DNA of 64,000 nt from Meghimatium bilineatum (lineage: Eukaryota; Mollusca; Gastropoda; Stylommatophora; Philomycidae): positions 63,325,353 through 63,389,352 of the forward strand of contig CM067316.1 in the NCBI GenBank assembly GCA_034231615.1, read 5' to 3'. Every line of letters starts with the position of its first letter. Positions within the stretch are counted from its first letter, which is position 1. Under the pieces are notes generated by a model. It saw only the letters and a list, made by a program, of their open reading frames with translations. It was not told the origin of the DNA and did no database searches. Shown here piece after piece: positions 50,833 to 62,584 of the stretch. Made by a program: the position numbers and the translations under genes.

Positions 50833-51790
50833 ACGACCTCCAGAACATAACATTTCAAAGGGCGTGGTGCCTCGTCAAGAGAAAAGCGTACTTCTCCCCA
50901 CCTCCCAGCATGACTACATTGATCATCAAACATAACGGAAACTCATCATGCGGACATCACAACCAGAACGAGGCTCATTACCATAATCAACCCAACGATT
51001 CGTGGGCACTGGGCAGAAATTCGATCTGGAAAAATTACCTCGTACATTGTATTTTGGCGTTAAAACACGGGTTTGTGGATGGACTAGTAGAAAATTAAGG
51101 TAGGAAGAACTCTGATCGATGTTGTGTGTGTGTGTGTAATTACTGTATTCTCATAGATACATGGTCTGCGTTTGTAGTCAAACCCGTACTCACGACCGAC
51201 ATGTCTCAACAGTCCTCTCTGGAATCGAAATATTTCTTTGTTTCTTGGCATTTCTTGTGCTGGTCACTCATCAGTCATACTATTCATAGAGTCATAATTA
51301 ATAGACTTCACTTTAATGCAATCACTTAATCAAGACCTATACAGACTGTCGCTGTACATTTAATATATAATATAATAAAAACTGCTTAGTACTCGCATTA
51401 TTACAGATTTACTAATTTAAATTAGGCAGGCTAAGCTAGGCTAATAATAGTCAGTAATTCATTGAATGATTGTGCCCAAGACAATACTTAATTCTTCTCT
51501 ACTGTTGCAGGCATACAATCATCGGTAACGTTAACTATGCTATTAGACCCTACTTCTGCTGTTGCAGACTCAACTCAAGACACAATCATAATGAAATGGT
51601 ACTGCAACTAGGCCTCACACAGTACACACATCTACTCACTACTGTTGCAAACACTATGGTACTAAGATTCGCACATCACTACGTCTAAGTTGCAGATAGT
51701 GAGACACACAATGGTACTGTAACTTAGTCAATAAGAAAGCCACCAACACAAGATGACTATCACATTTATGAACAGATCAGAACAAGTTGT
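50833..51790. other. Intron; loose repeats at 51500-51740
   Basis: (GT)~8 at 51123-51138. From about 51500 ACTGTTGCAGGC, CTACTTCTGCTGTTGCAGAC and ACACAATGGTACTGTAACTTA resemble the 64-bp array at 52081. No exon assigned, though several CAG acceptor-like motifs occur. Confidence 0.4.
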
Positions 51791-51794
51791 AATT

Positions 51795-52072
51795 CTATGC
51801 CTCAGAACGGGACACAATCGACTCCGCAGTCACATGCAAACAAAGTTCAAGATTGGCAACACAGCCATGTGGGCAGGCAGGACAGAGTGCCAACCATATA
51901 CTTCAAGAGTGTTCTGAGTATGAAATGCTTTGACAGAAGTATTGTCCAGAAGAAACAACACTGGAATCAAAGCTCTATGGGCCACTGTATGAACTACAAA
52001 AGTGTTTTATTAAGGAGACATAATTACAGATATAGACATGTTTCAAGTGAATGAAAGAAGAAGAAGAAGAAC
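51795..52072 (+). pseudogene. RNase H-LINE C-terminal end, second subfamily
   Basis: Counterpart of 48005-48262 with frameshifts: ...CKQSSRLATQPCGQAGQS (damaged CTCGQ region), then CFEYEMLxQ, E-T-T-L-E-S-K-L-Y-G-P-L-Y-E-L in scattered frames. It ends GTGAATGAAAGAAGAAGAAG. Confidence 0.65.
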
Positions 52073-52080
52073 TGTAGCTT

Positions 52081-52270
52081 ACTGTAACTAAGCTTCACAC
52101 ATTACATCTACTGTTGGAGACAGTGAGACACTACACACAATGGTACTGTAACTAAGTTTCACACATTACATCTACTGTTGGAGACAGTGAGGCACTACAC
52201 ACAATGGTACTGTAACTAAGTTTCACACATTACTACTTCTACTGTTCTAAACACACTATGGTACTTGATC
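52081..52270 (+). repeat. Minisatellite, 64 bp x 3
   Basis: Copies start ACTGTAACTAAG(C/T)TTCACA at 52081, 52145 and 52209 and include CTACTGTTGGAGACAGTGAG and ACTACACACAATGGT. The third copy is diverged. Confidence 0.9.
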
Positions 52271-52916
52271 GTTTCTATAATTCTTACATTACAAATTTCA
52301 TTTTCATAGACAACAATACAATGGTGAGTGATAGACACATTTGATAGAAGCAATTGAGATACAAATTATTTTAGAATAATTAATAGGCTACCCTATATAA
52401 ATATATTAACCCATTCAATCCCCGTAGCCCGTAAGTGCTTGCTATATAGTCATTGCTGAATAAACTGTTGCTGCCTGATTTACACACTATCATTTAGATT
52501 GATGTCTGTTACCCGTTCCATGCGAATAGACATATGATAAATTTACCCCTGATGTGATTACCGGTAATGGCGGCTTCCAGTGTTGTCTTCAGATCATTTC
52601 CAACAGCTGTTGTTCTGAACTGCGAATGGTTTATTATGACCGTCAATTTTCGTCAAAACTGAGTAAAAATTGACTTACTTATGACTCAGATGATGATGAT
52701 ACGCAATGTAATTTCAGAGAATGAGGCAGACATTGATGGGGATTTAGTTTAGAATTTAAAGTAGCAACGATCGTCAATCTATAATGTAGGTCTAATTGAT
52801 AATGTGCATGTCCCCCCACTGATCTATATCAATTTTATGAGAAATCAGGTTCTGCAAACTACAGTGGTTGAAATACTCTGCTTTTTATCAAAACTAGGCC
52901 TAGTTTTCACTATTTC
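52271..52916. other. Intron, nothing recognised
   Basis: AT-rich. No coding or repeat signature beyond scattered AGGCCTA motifs. Confidence 0.4.
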
Positions 52917-53045
52917 TACTGCCGAAATCGGATGTGCTAGGCCTACAAGGCGCATAACGGTGGCACAACGTAATCACGCTCCCGGCGGAAATCGCACAGA
53001 TATCCGTGATGGTTACAATGGAGCGAACGCAAAACAAACAAACAA
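52917..53045 (+). mobile_element. SINE family C
   Basis: CTGCCGAAATCGGATGTGCT, AGGCCTACAAGGCGCATAAC, GGTGGCACAACGTAATCACG, CTCCCGGCGGAAATCGCACA, ATGGAGCGAACGCAAAACAA. It resembles element E's 3' end but with (AAAC)n in place of (GAA)n. Confidence 0.75.
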
Positions 53046-53638
53046 ACTATTTCTACAAGTCATTTTTTGGGGGCATGTGCAGAACGTTGTACATGCCGGT
53101 ATCAAAATTTTCATAAAAACAAGATCTATTTTGGAAACCTCTTTCACCAGATATCTATGGCTTCTTTATGTGAACTAAACCTATATGTTTGGAGTAGTTA
53201 ACAGTTACAGAATGTTGTTGTCATGCTGAGTAAGGGAGACTGCTTATAGCTTTCAGCTTTCATTTGAACATTTATCAACAAATTTACACAAGTAAATAAA
53301 GCTTACATGAAACTGGTGCCCATTTTGTTTTTTCCTCTTGCATGTTACATGACAAGTAAACTTGTCTTACATGACATTCACAAAGATATGCTCAATCAGT
53401 ACCTCTTCCATTTATCTGTTAATTGGACTTCGAATCATAAAAATTGTACTTTATATTAATTTTCTTGCACAATCACTTCTGATTTGTGCAGAGTTATTCC
53501 CCTTGCCCTGGGAATGAAGCCTGAAGTTTTTCCTGAACGGCTGTGATTTAAATAGTTAATAATCTATTCTTATTATGCACTCCTGATATGGTCTCTTGTC
53601 CGACTTCAATTAATTAGACCTAATCATGACATACCTAT
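53046..53638. other. Intron, nothing recognised
   Basis: AT-rich, no gene or repeat seen. The last 13 bases are the left TSD of the following LINE. Confidence 0.4.
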
Positions 53639-54582
53639 AACTTCCCAAGTATTATGGACAATATACCAAGCATTATTTCGAAAACAGAAACTACTATACA
53701 AGTACTAAAGGAGACAACTAAGAATCACATACAGAAAGCATACCCAAAGGATATATGGACACATGTAATACAGATGGATCAGCGAAAGAGGCAGTATTAG
53801 ATGGAGGTTTAGGAATATTAATAGTAACATCAGATGGAAAAGAAATAGAGAAATCCATACCCACAGGCAAACATTCCACTAATTTCAAAGCAGAAATGGA
53901 AGCCATAATAGAGGCAGCCAAAATGCTCATGAATTGCTTGTCGAGTCACAACAGACATGTAGTATTTCTAACGGATGCAAAATCAGTATTGCAGGCATTG
54001 AAAGATCCAAAGAACACGAGCATGAATGAACTTACGGCCTGCTTACTACACATCAGCAGTACCACCAAAGAAACAGTACTGCAGTGGATCCCAGGTCACT
54101 GTGGCATACCTGGAAATGAAAAAGCTGATCTCCTGGCAAGGAAAGGGGGATCACTGGAACAAATAGAAAATGATAATACGTACTATGAAAGTAAGACCAT
54201 GTTAAAAGCAGAATATAAGAAAAAGTGGAAGCAAATGCACCCAACTGCAGAACCAAATGACCCCTACCACCAAATGTCACGCAAGGAACAAACCATCATT
54301 TTCAGACTACGAACTGGTCACAACAGACTGAGAAGTTACATGTTCCGAAAGCTGAAGATTGGTGAGACAGACCTGTGCAACTGTGGACTGAACCCAGAGA
54401 CTGCAGAACACATTCTTCATGCCTGTCAACTCTACCAAGAAGAGAGGGAGAAAATATGGCCTACTGAGACTGCACTGCTTCCAGACTTGAGGGGTTCCAT
54501 GGATGACCTGAAGCGAATCACACAATTCATTGAAGCTATTGGTGCTGTAACCTGATATCTGACTGAAGAACGATGAAGAAAA
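53639..54582 (+). mobile_element. RNase H LINE, 5'-truncated copy with 13-bp TSD
   Basis: Flanked by ATGACATACCTAT at 53626-53638 and 54583-54595. It begins in the RT-RNase H linker (FPSIMDNIPSIISKTETTIQ). A one-base deletion near 53765 shifts frame just before TDGSA; from there 53755-54555 is open for 266 codons. RNase H residues are all present: D in TDGSA, E in AEMEA, D in FLTDA and D in EKADLLA, plus WIPGHCGIPG. The C-terminal arm has CNCGLNPETAEHILHAC (C-x-C...H-x-x-x-x-C), a zinc-knuckle-like end seen in I-type LINEs. Its 3' end GACTGAAGAACGATGAAGAA resembles the SINE tails. The copy is dead on arrival (no RT), yet the frame is clean, so it is young. Confidence 0.88.
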
Positions 54583-54779
54583 ATGACATACCTATTAGTA
54601 TTAGTGGGGCTTATTCCATTTAATTTTGTTCTCTCATTTGTGCTATTACATTGTATGACTATTCATTGTTAGTATTTCATTACAGTTAGGCCTACTAATT
54701 TAATAGGTCCAGACACACCCAACAAAAGATCTGAGTTTGATTATATTAAGGTTTCTTGTCTATTATCTTTCTATCTATC

Positions 54780-55150
54780 TTTCCTTCTTCTTTTACCCTT
54801 TACAAGTGTCGAGAGAGATACAATGTTCTTGTTCTCGCTTTTCTGACAGCTTCAGATAATGTCATTTGGCGATGTCTCTTTGATGTTGTCGATCCAGCGT
54901 ACTCAAGGTCTACCACTGATTCTTCTTTCTGCTTCTCCTCTCTTCATATATTATTTATAAAGTAATGAACCACATTGCATTCTTTCCAGATGACCAAACA
55001 ATTGCATTTGTTGATTTTGTATGTATTGTGGAATTGATATGACACTCACTCTTTCTCTTATGACCTTGTTTCTAATTCTGTGTCTTCTGGTCACTCCTGT
55101 GGCTTTTCTCAGACATCTCATCTCATCTATTATCTTTGCATGACCTTATA
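54780..55150 (-). pseudogene. LINE C-terminal tail
   Basis: Minus-strand relative of 19100-19370: shares GTGTCGAGAGAGATACAATG, TGATGTTGTCGATCCAGCGT and TCCAGATGACCAAAC on +. Frames are broken. Confidence 0.7.
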
Positions 55151-55197
55151 TGGGATTAACCCCCAAAAAGATTGTTTTGTGTCTGAGTTTGTTGTTG

Positions 55198-55348
55198 TTC
55201 TTCAGCCTTCATTCTCAAACTCCCACTGGATCTCTCTTATAGCAAGACAGTGGTCTTACTAGATTTCCAGCAAAATGTAGTATAGAGGATGGAAATAAGC
55301 TATGTTGTCATTATAATTATGCCAATAGCCCGACACATTTGTCTTTGA
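55198..55348 (-). mobile_element. SINE family A
   Basis: On + TTCTTCAGCCTTCATTCTCA, CTCTCTTATAGCAAGACAGT, TTTCCAGCAAAATGTAGTAT, AGCCCGACACATTTGTCTTT. Confidence 0.78.
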
Positions 55349-55989
55349 CGGACCTTATGCGATACTTTAGTTTTATTTTTAGTTTCAGAATGGTATTTCT
55401 GTTTTGTTTTTTTAATTGGGAAGTTTTCAAGCGCTTTTGAAAGTTTCAGCTGGTTGTTTTACTCTATGTTACTGTTGGGAGCAAAACCACAAGCTGGGCA
55501 GTATTCTTTTTCCAGAGAGAGATTGCTGGGACTTTTTTGAAGTCTTGAGGCATGACTGGACTCCAGTAAAGATCTGTGTACAGAAAGTAAACATGACCTG
55601 AAAGGCTGATTATTTTCATGCATTTTGTTAATCAACATTGGCTATATTTGTCATACGACTCCAAGTATATATATAAATAGTGAAAAAAGAAAATCACAAC
55701 AATAATAAAATATGTAACAAATTAAGTCTTGTTTACTTTCTGTATAGAGGTTTTTACTGAAGACGACCTTGCTTGATGTATGCTGGAGTTTGATTCCCTC
55801 TCTGCAGTTATACTTAGAGTTATACTTAGCCTTCAAAATACGAGGTATCAATGCTTTTGATGTGACAGGAAATATAAGAGGAAAGGAAGCACATTAACAC
55901 TGATCAAGAATAACATCAATGCCACAGAAACTGAAACACACAAGGAAGGTGCTGAATACCAGATAATTCACATAAAAAAATAACTCCCT
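55349..55989. other. Intron, nothing recognised
   Basis: AT-rich. The open stretches here show no family signature. Confidence 0.4.
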
Positions 55990-57300
55990 TGCAACTCCAC
56001 ATGCTAAACAACTTCTGCCCAAATGACATCCCATTAAACATAATCAGTATTAAAATCCCTAACAAACACTTCTTGACAGCGGGAGACTTTAACAGCCTCT
56101 CCCAAAGATGAGAATACAACAATTTAGACAGAAGGGGAGAAAAAAACTGAAAATTGGCAAGATTATAACAACCTAATGCTTCTGAATAATCCACAGGATC
56201 CACCACCTTTTTACTCAAGAAGATGGCATAGCATCTCCACTCTAGACCTGGCATTCTGCACCTCAGAACTGACTGGAATAGTGTAAAGAACAATAGGTTA
56301 ACAACTTGGTGGCAGTGATCATCATTCAGTCATTATCCAAGTGAACACAATAATTACAATACCACTAAGCCAAGATGGAACTGCAAGAAAGTAAACTGGC
56401 ACATAGCAAACCTACTCACGAAAGACATATAAGTAAAAAGCAGAGGGATCAACACAATTGTAATGGAGTTTAATAAAGGAATACTTCAGGCAATTAATGA
56501 GACAATAAGAGAAGTGAGGAAGAATTATCTACCATATTGAACCAACACACTCCAAAAACTACAAGAAGAACTGCCTGAAGCACGTAATATGGCAGAGACG
56601 CAACCATCCCAACAGAACCACATCGCTCTACAAAAGAAACATAGAGAAGAAGCTGGAGGGAAAAACTCAAAAATTAATTTTTGAAAAGGATTGGAGAAAA
56701 CTATGGAAACTAACCAAGCAAATAAATGATGATAGCAACTCCCAGTGGCAAACAATTACACTGGAAGATTCAGGTAAACTCTACACTGGCAAACAAGCAG
56801 CAGACATGCTTGCAGAATCATACAGAAAAGAAAGTACCATTACCATCAATGCATGTAAACAACAAAATATTCTTCAAGAAATAATGATAAGAACAGTACA
56901 AACTGTCCAAATATCATGTCCAAACTTTTAAAGTATCTATAAGGAAGTTGAAGTATAGAAAATACCCAAGACTGGATGGCATCACCAATGAAATGCTTAA
57001 GAACCTGTGACATGCAGCTATGTATAAATTACTACAGATATACAACTACAGTTGGAATACAAGCAATATAACACAGTCATGGAGAGAAATACTCATGTGT
57101 CCTATTAGAAGAAAAGCAAGGACAAACAAAGCCTGACAGCTACAGACCAGTTAGTCTAACCAGTTGTGTCTGCAAGACAATGGCAAGAATAATCAGCAGC
57201 AAACTGAAATGGTACCTAGAATCAGAGAAGCTATTGATGCCAGAACAAGTTGGATTTAGAGAGTAAAATAACAGCACAGAAGACCAAATAACATTCCTGA
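55990..57300 (+). pseudogene. LINE endonuclease/RT relic
   Basis: Plus strand, many stops. 56085-56110 reads L-T-A-G-D-F-N-S (AP-endonuclease GDFN), with a W-H-S-I-S-T-L-D-L-A-F region near 56220-56260. 57125-57260 reads K-P-D-S-Y-R-P-V-S-L-T-S-C, MARIISSKLKWYLESEKLL, PEQVGFRE (SYRP-(I/V)-SLTS...Q-x-GFR, RT fingers). It is the N-terminal part of an endonuclease-bearing LINE, interrupted at 57300 by a SINE B. Possibly the same family as 53639-54582, but there is no overlap to test this. Confidence 0.75.
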
Positions 57301-57302
57301 AA

Positions 57303-57395
57303 TAAAAGCTGTAAACCATGGCATAAGGCATTCCATTCTCCTGACTGCATCCTGAAAATCTGTAGAAGTTTAAGAGCGGAAGAGGGAGAATAATA
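57303..57395 (+). mobile_element. SINE family B fragment inside the RT relic
   Basis: AAGCTGTAAACCATGGCATA, AGGCATTCCATTCTCCTGAC, ATCCTGAAAATCTGTAGAAG, GAGCGGAAGAGGGAGAA. Head missing. Confidence 0.65.
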
Positions 57396-57814
57396 AGTAG
57401 TGAACATGCAGCAAAATATCTTGTCTTCACAAAATGTGACAGCTATAGCTGGGGTTCCATCATAGCTACCACACACTTAGAAATCATAGAAAATATACCA
57501 ATCATTGATACCTTAAAGCAGTTCAGATAAAAATGACCACTAATAAACAATATGTTAATTAAAAAAACATATTTGTAGACATATGAAGTTTCTGTCTGAT
57601 GATCTTGTTTATCTCAATATCATTGTTCTATGTGATAGGCTGCTTGTAGGGTGTGTTGTAGCGAGACAACCATTTAGCCTCTGCTTCTTGAGGAAATCCA
57701 TCATTTCTATGCTGTACACTTGCTAATATGGAAACCAGCACGAAAATCCTACAAAGTGAAAAAAAACAAAAAAAACTTCACAATAAATAAATATGTTATG
57801 TATATAATTAATTT

Positions 57815-58454
57815 ATAAAATTCCATGAAGTTTATTTGCAATAAAGTAATAACTTGACTAAACAGGAACCATCGGCAGCTACACCCTGAGAGATTTACTG
57901 AATCATTCATTTGTATGAATGACGATAATTAAATATATTTAACACATTGACTACTGAATTGAATTTTAAAAAAACAGCAAGATGTACAAGAAGTAGCGTA
58001 ATTAATGTCTGTTCTATTTTCTTCCCTGATGGTCAATGAAGAAACTGAGGTGTAGTTTTCGTACTTTATAACGGATGTTGACGAATGATGCATCATTATG
58101 AAGAGCAATGAAGGTATTATTCTTATTAGTAAATAGAATGATATATTTTATAGCCATTTAAAAAAAAAAATAATATATATATATATATACACATACACAC
58201 ACCCAAAGGGCCAACTTACAAATTCTGAATTAAAAAAATATCCCTTTACCGTATTTCCAGTTTTGACTGAAGCACATCGTATAAAGTAACCAATATTTAT
58301 GTTGTCAAACTTGTAATCATAATTACATCCGTTCATACAAAATTATATAAAGTTTAAAAATATATAACAAATTCCATGAAGTTTATTTGCAATAAAGTAA
58401 TAACTTGACTAAACAGGAACCATCAGCAGCTACACCCTGAGAGATTTACTGAAA
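57815..58454 (+). repeat. Direct repeat pair, ~85 bp, 551 bp apart
   Basis: AAATTCCATGAAGTTTATTT through GCAATAAAGTAATAACTTGA and CAGGAACCATC(G/A)GCAGCTA to GAGAGATTTACTGA occurs at about 57818-57902 and 58369-58453 with one or two differences. In between are a (TA)n(CA)n microsatellite (58168-58202) and unrecognised sequence. A SINE A starts immediately after the second copy. Confidence 0.85.
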
Positions 58455-58585
58455 AGGACTTGTGGATTTCTCTTGTAACTGGACAATGGTCCTACAAGAT
58501 TTCCAGTTGAATGTAGTCCGGAGAATGGAAATCTGTTGTGTTGCCGTTTTATTTGTGCCAATGACCCAATACATCCGTCTTCTGC
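58455..58585 (-). mobile_element. SINE family A, tail missing
   Basis: On + TGGATTTCTCTTGTAACTGG, ACAATGGTCCTACAAGATTT, GAATGTAGTCCGGAGAATGG, CAATACATCCGTCTTCTGCA. Confidence 0.78.
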
Positions 58586-58644
58586 AGTTTACAATATTTT
58601 ATTGGGAAAGGGATTGGAAAATTTCACAATCTACCACTATCATT

Positions 58645-58925
58645 CATGTGTTAAGGTAAAGAAAGGTCCCATCGCGTTTTCCTGCTTTTGGGGATGAAGA
58701 TAACTCTTCATGTACTAAGCCGCAGCAACTATTAGGTGGGGTGGCCCGTTCCCTTCTTTGCTTCCCTAACTCATGTGTCAGGTACCCATTTACAGCTGGA
58801 GCAACTGAAGAAGCAGTGCTGCAAGGCGATAAATCAAGACCTGGTTTTTTTGTCCGAACGTGGTTTTGAACACTAACCCAGCAATAGTAAACAAGCTCAC
58901 TATCAACTAGGCTACCACAATCCTC
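58645..58925 (-). mobile_element. tRNA-derived SINE (family T1)
   Basis: Inverse of 40300-40620. On + GGTCCCATCGCGTTTTCC, GCCGCAGCAACTATTAGGTG, GTCAGGTACCCATTTACAGC, and at the far end CTATCAACTAGGCTACCAC, the reverse complement of the A-box region. Confidence 0.8.
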
Positions 58926-59057
58926 TGTATTGGAATGCTTCAAATATGTATTTTTGTTCAAACTTTGAACAATTTTCTTTTAAATTTTGTACATGTAGAT
59001 AGTTATATATGCCACTGATAGTATAAACATTAACAATTTGTACTTTAAAAATTTGTA

Positions 59058-59200
59058 CATTCTCAAACTCACACTGGATCTCTCTTGTAGCAGGACAATG
59101 ATCCTACTAGATTTCCAGCAGGGTGTAGTCTAGAGAATGGAAATATGTCATGTCGCCGTTTTATTTGCGCCAATGACCCAACACATCCATCTTTGGTGAT
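59058..59200 (-). mobile_element. SINE family A
   Basis: On + ACATTCTCAAACTCACACTG, CTCTCTTGTAGCAGGACAAT, TTTCCAGCAGGGTGTAGTCT, CCAACACATCCATCTTTGG. The (TTC)n end is missing. Confidence 0.8.
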
Positions 59201-59399
59201 AACTCCACCCAAACTACATTTTTTGGGGTCTATTTAAGTCTATTCTCAATCAACAAATGATTATTCCTTGCAGTGTAACCCAAAAGTCGGTTCAATACAG
59301 GGATCAGTGGCCAAATAATGTGACATCAGTCCAACTTTTAAATATCATGTTATTGTTACTTGGAGATTTAAAAAGTTGTAACTAAGGATACTGATCTAG

Positions 59400-59580
59400 C
59401 GATTTGCATGCAACGCACTTGACATCCACTTAAACCTTACAGAGACATGGGCTGACAGTGGCCAATGCAACTTAAATGGCCAAAGACAGACAACCCTAAC
59501 TCTCTTCTCCCCCCCCCCCCCCCCCCCCCCCCAATGCTTAATGGCACAGGTGGAAATGACAATAGATAGATATAGAGTTT
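59400..59580 (+). pseudogene. LINE tail scrap carrying a long C run
   Basis: CCTTACAGAGACATGGGCTG, GGCCAATGCAACTTAAATGG, AAAGACAGACAACCCTAACT match the inverse of 45110-45500. A run of ~25 C at 59509-59533 then replaces a few bases, followed by AATGCTTAATGGCACAGGTG. Confidence 0.7.
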
Positions 59581-59749
59581 AGTTGAGATATTATAAGTCA
59601 TTCATATGTAGGTTCCGGTTCTGGAGAGCTTGAAAAGTAGATTTGGCATCGGTTAGGATCAATATTCTTTCTTTCTCCAGGTGGGATGATCCCAGTAAAA
59701 GAGTTTCCTCTTTGATTGCTTTTCTAACTTTTACACTAATCTTATGCAA

Positions 59750-60185
59750 TCACATATTCAGTAGGCAGGTCACATGTTTCGTATGCCAGATAATTACCTA
59801 CCAAAGTTGCAGGTGGATATACTTTCTCAAGGTGGCCAAAGAAAGTGCTACATGGATTTGTTAAAGACCTCACTGAAAGCCTTTGGCATAAATCATGATA
59901 CATGGGAAGATTCTGCATGAAATATAGCTACCGTACATGGTGCACTACAGTTGAACAAAAGGACATCATCTTGTGAAAAAATGGAGAAGTGAAGCAGCTT
60001 GATAGCAGAGAGTAGTTAGAATGTCATGGGCAGATAAAACACTATCTACAGTGATCATACAATGCCAACTTGTTCACTGACATTTGTTGCCAGCATAGAC
60101 CTTATTAGCATTCTGCATACTCGTAATCAAGGACACAACTATATAATGGGAAAGTAACAAATGGTCATTATTACCTGTGATGGAT
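59750..60185 (+). pseudogene. LINE C-terminal tail
   Basis: R-M-P-D-N-Y-L-P-K-L then Q-G-G-Q-R-K-C-Y-M-D-L-L-K-T-S-L-K-A-F-G-I, H-D-T-W-E-D-S-A, and a final D-L-I-S-I-L-H-T-R. GGQ-(K/R)-K-x-Y-x-D-x-LK-x-SLKAF...TWE. Same family as 8235-8640 and 28040-28320. Confidence 0.78.
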
Positions 60186-60534
60186 GAACAATGTAACAAG
60201 ACTGTTACCAAAATCAATGCCCATGCACATTCAGTATTTTCTACTCACTTGAAATGTCAGAGGACTGTATTAACAAATGTATAGCCTATTTTAGTGTTAT
60301 TATTACTATAGCTGTGACAAAGTAGTAATAGTGATAGTAAAATAATACTTTTTAAGATCATGTGTTTTCCCAGTACAGCTGCAAGACTTGAACTTTAAAC
60401 AAGACAATATTAAGAAGGATAAGTTCATTTGAAATGAAGTGCTACAGAAAGATTCTAGAATATCATCATCAGGTGCCATGCCGGCTGGCGTAGGCGGTCA
60501 TGGCTCTCCACAGCTCTCTGTCCACAGTATTATT

Positions 60535-60695
60535 TATCTTCTTCTTCAGCGTTCATTCTCAAACTCCCACTGGATATCTCTTGTAGCAGGACCATGGTCC
60601 TATTAGATTTCCAGAAGGATGTAGTCCAGAAAATGGAAATGCGTTGTGTCGCCGTTTTATTTGCGCCAATGACCCAACACATCCGTCTTCGACTG
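60535..60695 (-). mobile_element. SINE family A, well preserved, with TSD
   Basis: On + from CTTCTTCTTCAGCGTTCATT to CCAACACATCCGTCTTCGAC. AGTATTAT(T/G)TATC flanks it at about 60525 and 60696. One of the youngest-looking A copies. Confidence 0.83.
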
Positions 60696-60869
60696 AGTAT
60701 TATGTATCAAAGTTGTTGTTTCCTTGCTGTGCCAGGTTGTCAAACTGTCTAATATTTTCTCACATTGTCGCCCTCTGTCTCTGTTGCCTTCAATTTTGCC
60801 ATATCTAGAATATCATGGACAGAGAAAAAGAATATTGAAGTTTTTAAAATACTCCAGTTAAAATGAAGT

Positions 60870-61095
60870 ATGGCTTCTAAATAAGAAGGTAGCTACAGTT
60901 TTTTGGACACTCAAAGAGACATGAAGGCAAGCAAAGGCTGATTCTTGAGGCCAGAGCTCTATGAAGGAGGAGAAGAAGAAGACGATATAGAAGAATGTGA
61001 ACATGTCCCTGCCCAATGCAGATCTGCTCGCCCAGAACAGAGAAGTGTTCAGAGTGTCCACAATGACGACAACGTTCTAGAAAGTATATGCCAAT
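60870..61095 (+). pseudogene. LINE 3' end
   Basis: F-F-G-H-S-K-R-H-E-G-K-Q-R-L-I-L-E at 60898-60950, then Arg-rich sequence, ending ACAACGTTCTAGAAAGTATA as in the 14485 and 43915 copies. Confidence 0.65.
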
Positions 61096-61724
61096 TGATA
61101 TATAATCTAATCAGTATTTAGGCTTGCTGTACATGATCTTTTCATGACCCTATCAATGGTTGCCATGGCAAACAAACTTCCACCATTTTGAAACAAATTA
61201 AAAAAGTGCAAAACAAGTAATTATATGTTAATCTATCGTTGGCTGCAACACACACTATTGTTGGAAGATTCTTCTGATGATTACTGAAAATGTTCAGCTA
61301 TTTTAAAATGTTATATTATGCATTCTTCATTATCAGTACTACTGTTAGATGCAGAGGTTGGTTTGACATATTTAATTGAACCACAAGCTACATGGACCAT
61401 CTTGTAGTAGTCATTGTATTAATATCCTTATTGCAAACATTACATAAGATATGTAGATCTGGCCTTTCAATGCTCATACATTGCCAGGAATAGCTTCCAT
61501 TATTATATTGTAAACAGTTTTACAGCAGTGTTGAAGATGCCATATTATCATGTGTAGCTAAAAGTGTTACACTGTAAGGGAAACCTGACATGTTTCTTCT
61601 TTCTTTGTTCATTGTAATGTGCCTGTTTATACAAATTTGTCTCTTGCGTGAATTATACTGTCTCTTTTAGCTCACACTAAAGATGAATTTTAGTTTTGTT
61701 TCTCTAGGTCACATCTATACTCGC

Positions 61725-62475
61725 TTGTGTTATGCGACATATTCTCTCCAGAACGTTGTCTTCTGAATGAATTCCCTGAACCTATCTCTGTTTTGGGCCA
61801 TGCGGTTTGCATTTTCCAACAACATATTTATGTTATCCTTAATTTCGTCAGTCCATCTTCTTGGTGATCTGCCCTGCATTATTGGTCTTACGGAACAGTT
61901 GTGTTTCTTTATATGCCCAAACAGGTGTAGTTTTCATTTTGCTATTGTATTTAGTAACCAACACTGTCATCTTCAATGTGTTCATCATTTCTGAGTTTCT
62001 CCTTTTTTTTATTCTATGAGATTCTAAGTATCCTTCTGTAGTATTTGATCTCAGGCATTGATCTTCTTTGCCACTGTTTTACTTAGGGTGCATGTTTCAC
62101 ATCTGTATGTTTCAAACGAAAAAATAAATGTTCTTGACTTTGCAGTTTCATTTCTATTTGGCTGTTTTCCTATATGTTTTTCAATCGCGTTATTTTATAA
62201 TATACCATTGCCAATCTCTTTCTTATCTCTGCCATGCAGCCACCTTCACCGTTGATATTTGCTCCTAAGTATTCAAATTTATCCACACATTCTATCTCAG
62301 TATTATCTATTATGATTTTTGTTATATATGTTGACATGATTTTTGTTTTTTGCGCGTTTAAATATGTTTTGTGGTTCACTGTTATTTTGTGTTGTTGATT
62401 AGTTGTTCCAGTCTCTTTGTTTCATTTGAAATAAGCACTGTGTCATCTGCGTAGCGTAGTTCAGGGATTTCAAAA
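61725..62475 (-). pseudogene. LINE RT C-terminal half and 3' end
   Basis: Minus strand: L-R-Y-A-D-D-T-V-L-I-S-N-E-T-K-R-L-E-Q-L near 62440, then open 62379-62170: KTYLNAQKTKIMSTYITK, ECVDKFEYLGANINGEGGC, EIRKRLAMVYYKITRLKNI. Then ...H-P-K-Q (61890 region) and the end AGAAGACAACGTTCTGGAGA followed by GAATATGTC (61740-61765). Catalytic YADD present. Confidence 0.8.
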
Positions 62476-62584
62476 CCACAGATGTTTAAAGCAGTGTAGT
62501 CAGTATTATTTAAATACACTTATGTTTTAACCAATATTGAATTTGAACATGAATAGCAGTGAATCATACCTCTTGTAATAAGGG

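Noticed and set aside
53755..54555. 266-codon plus-strand open frame as a host RNase H gene
   Set aside because: It lies between 13-bp target-site duplications and matches the LINE at the left edge.
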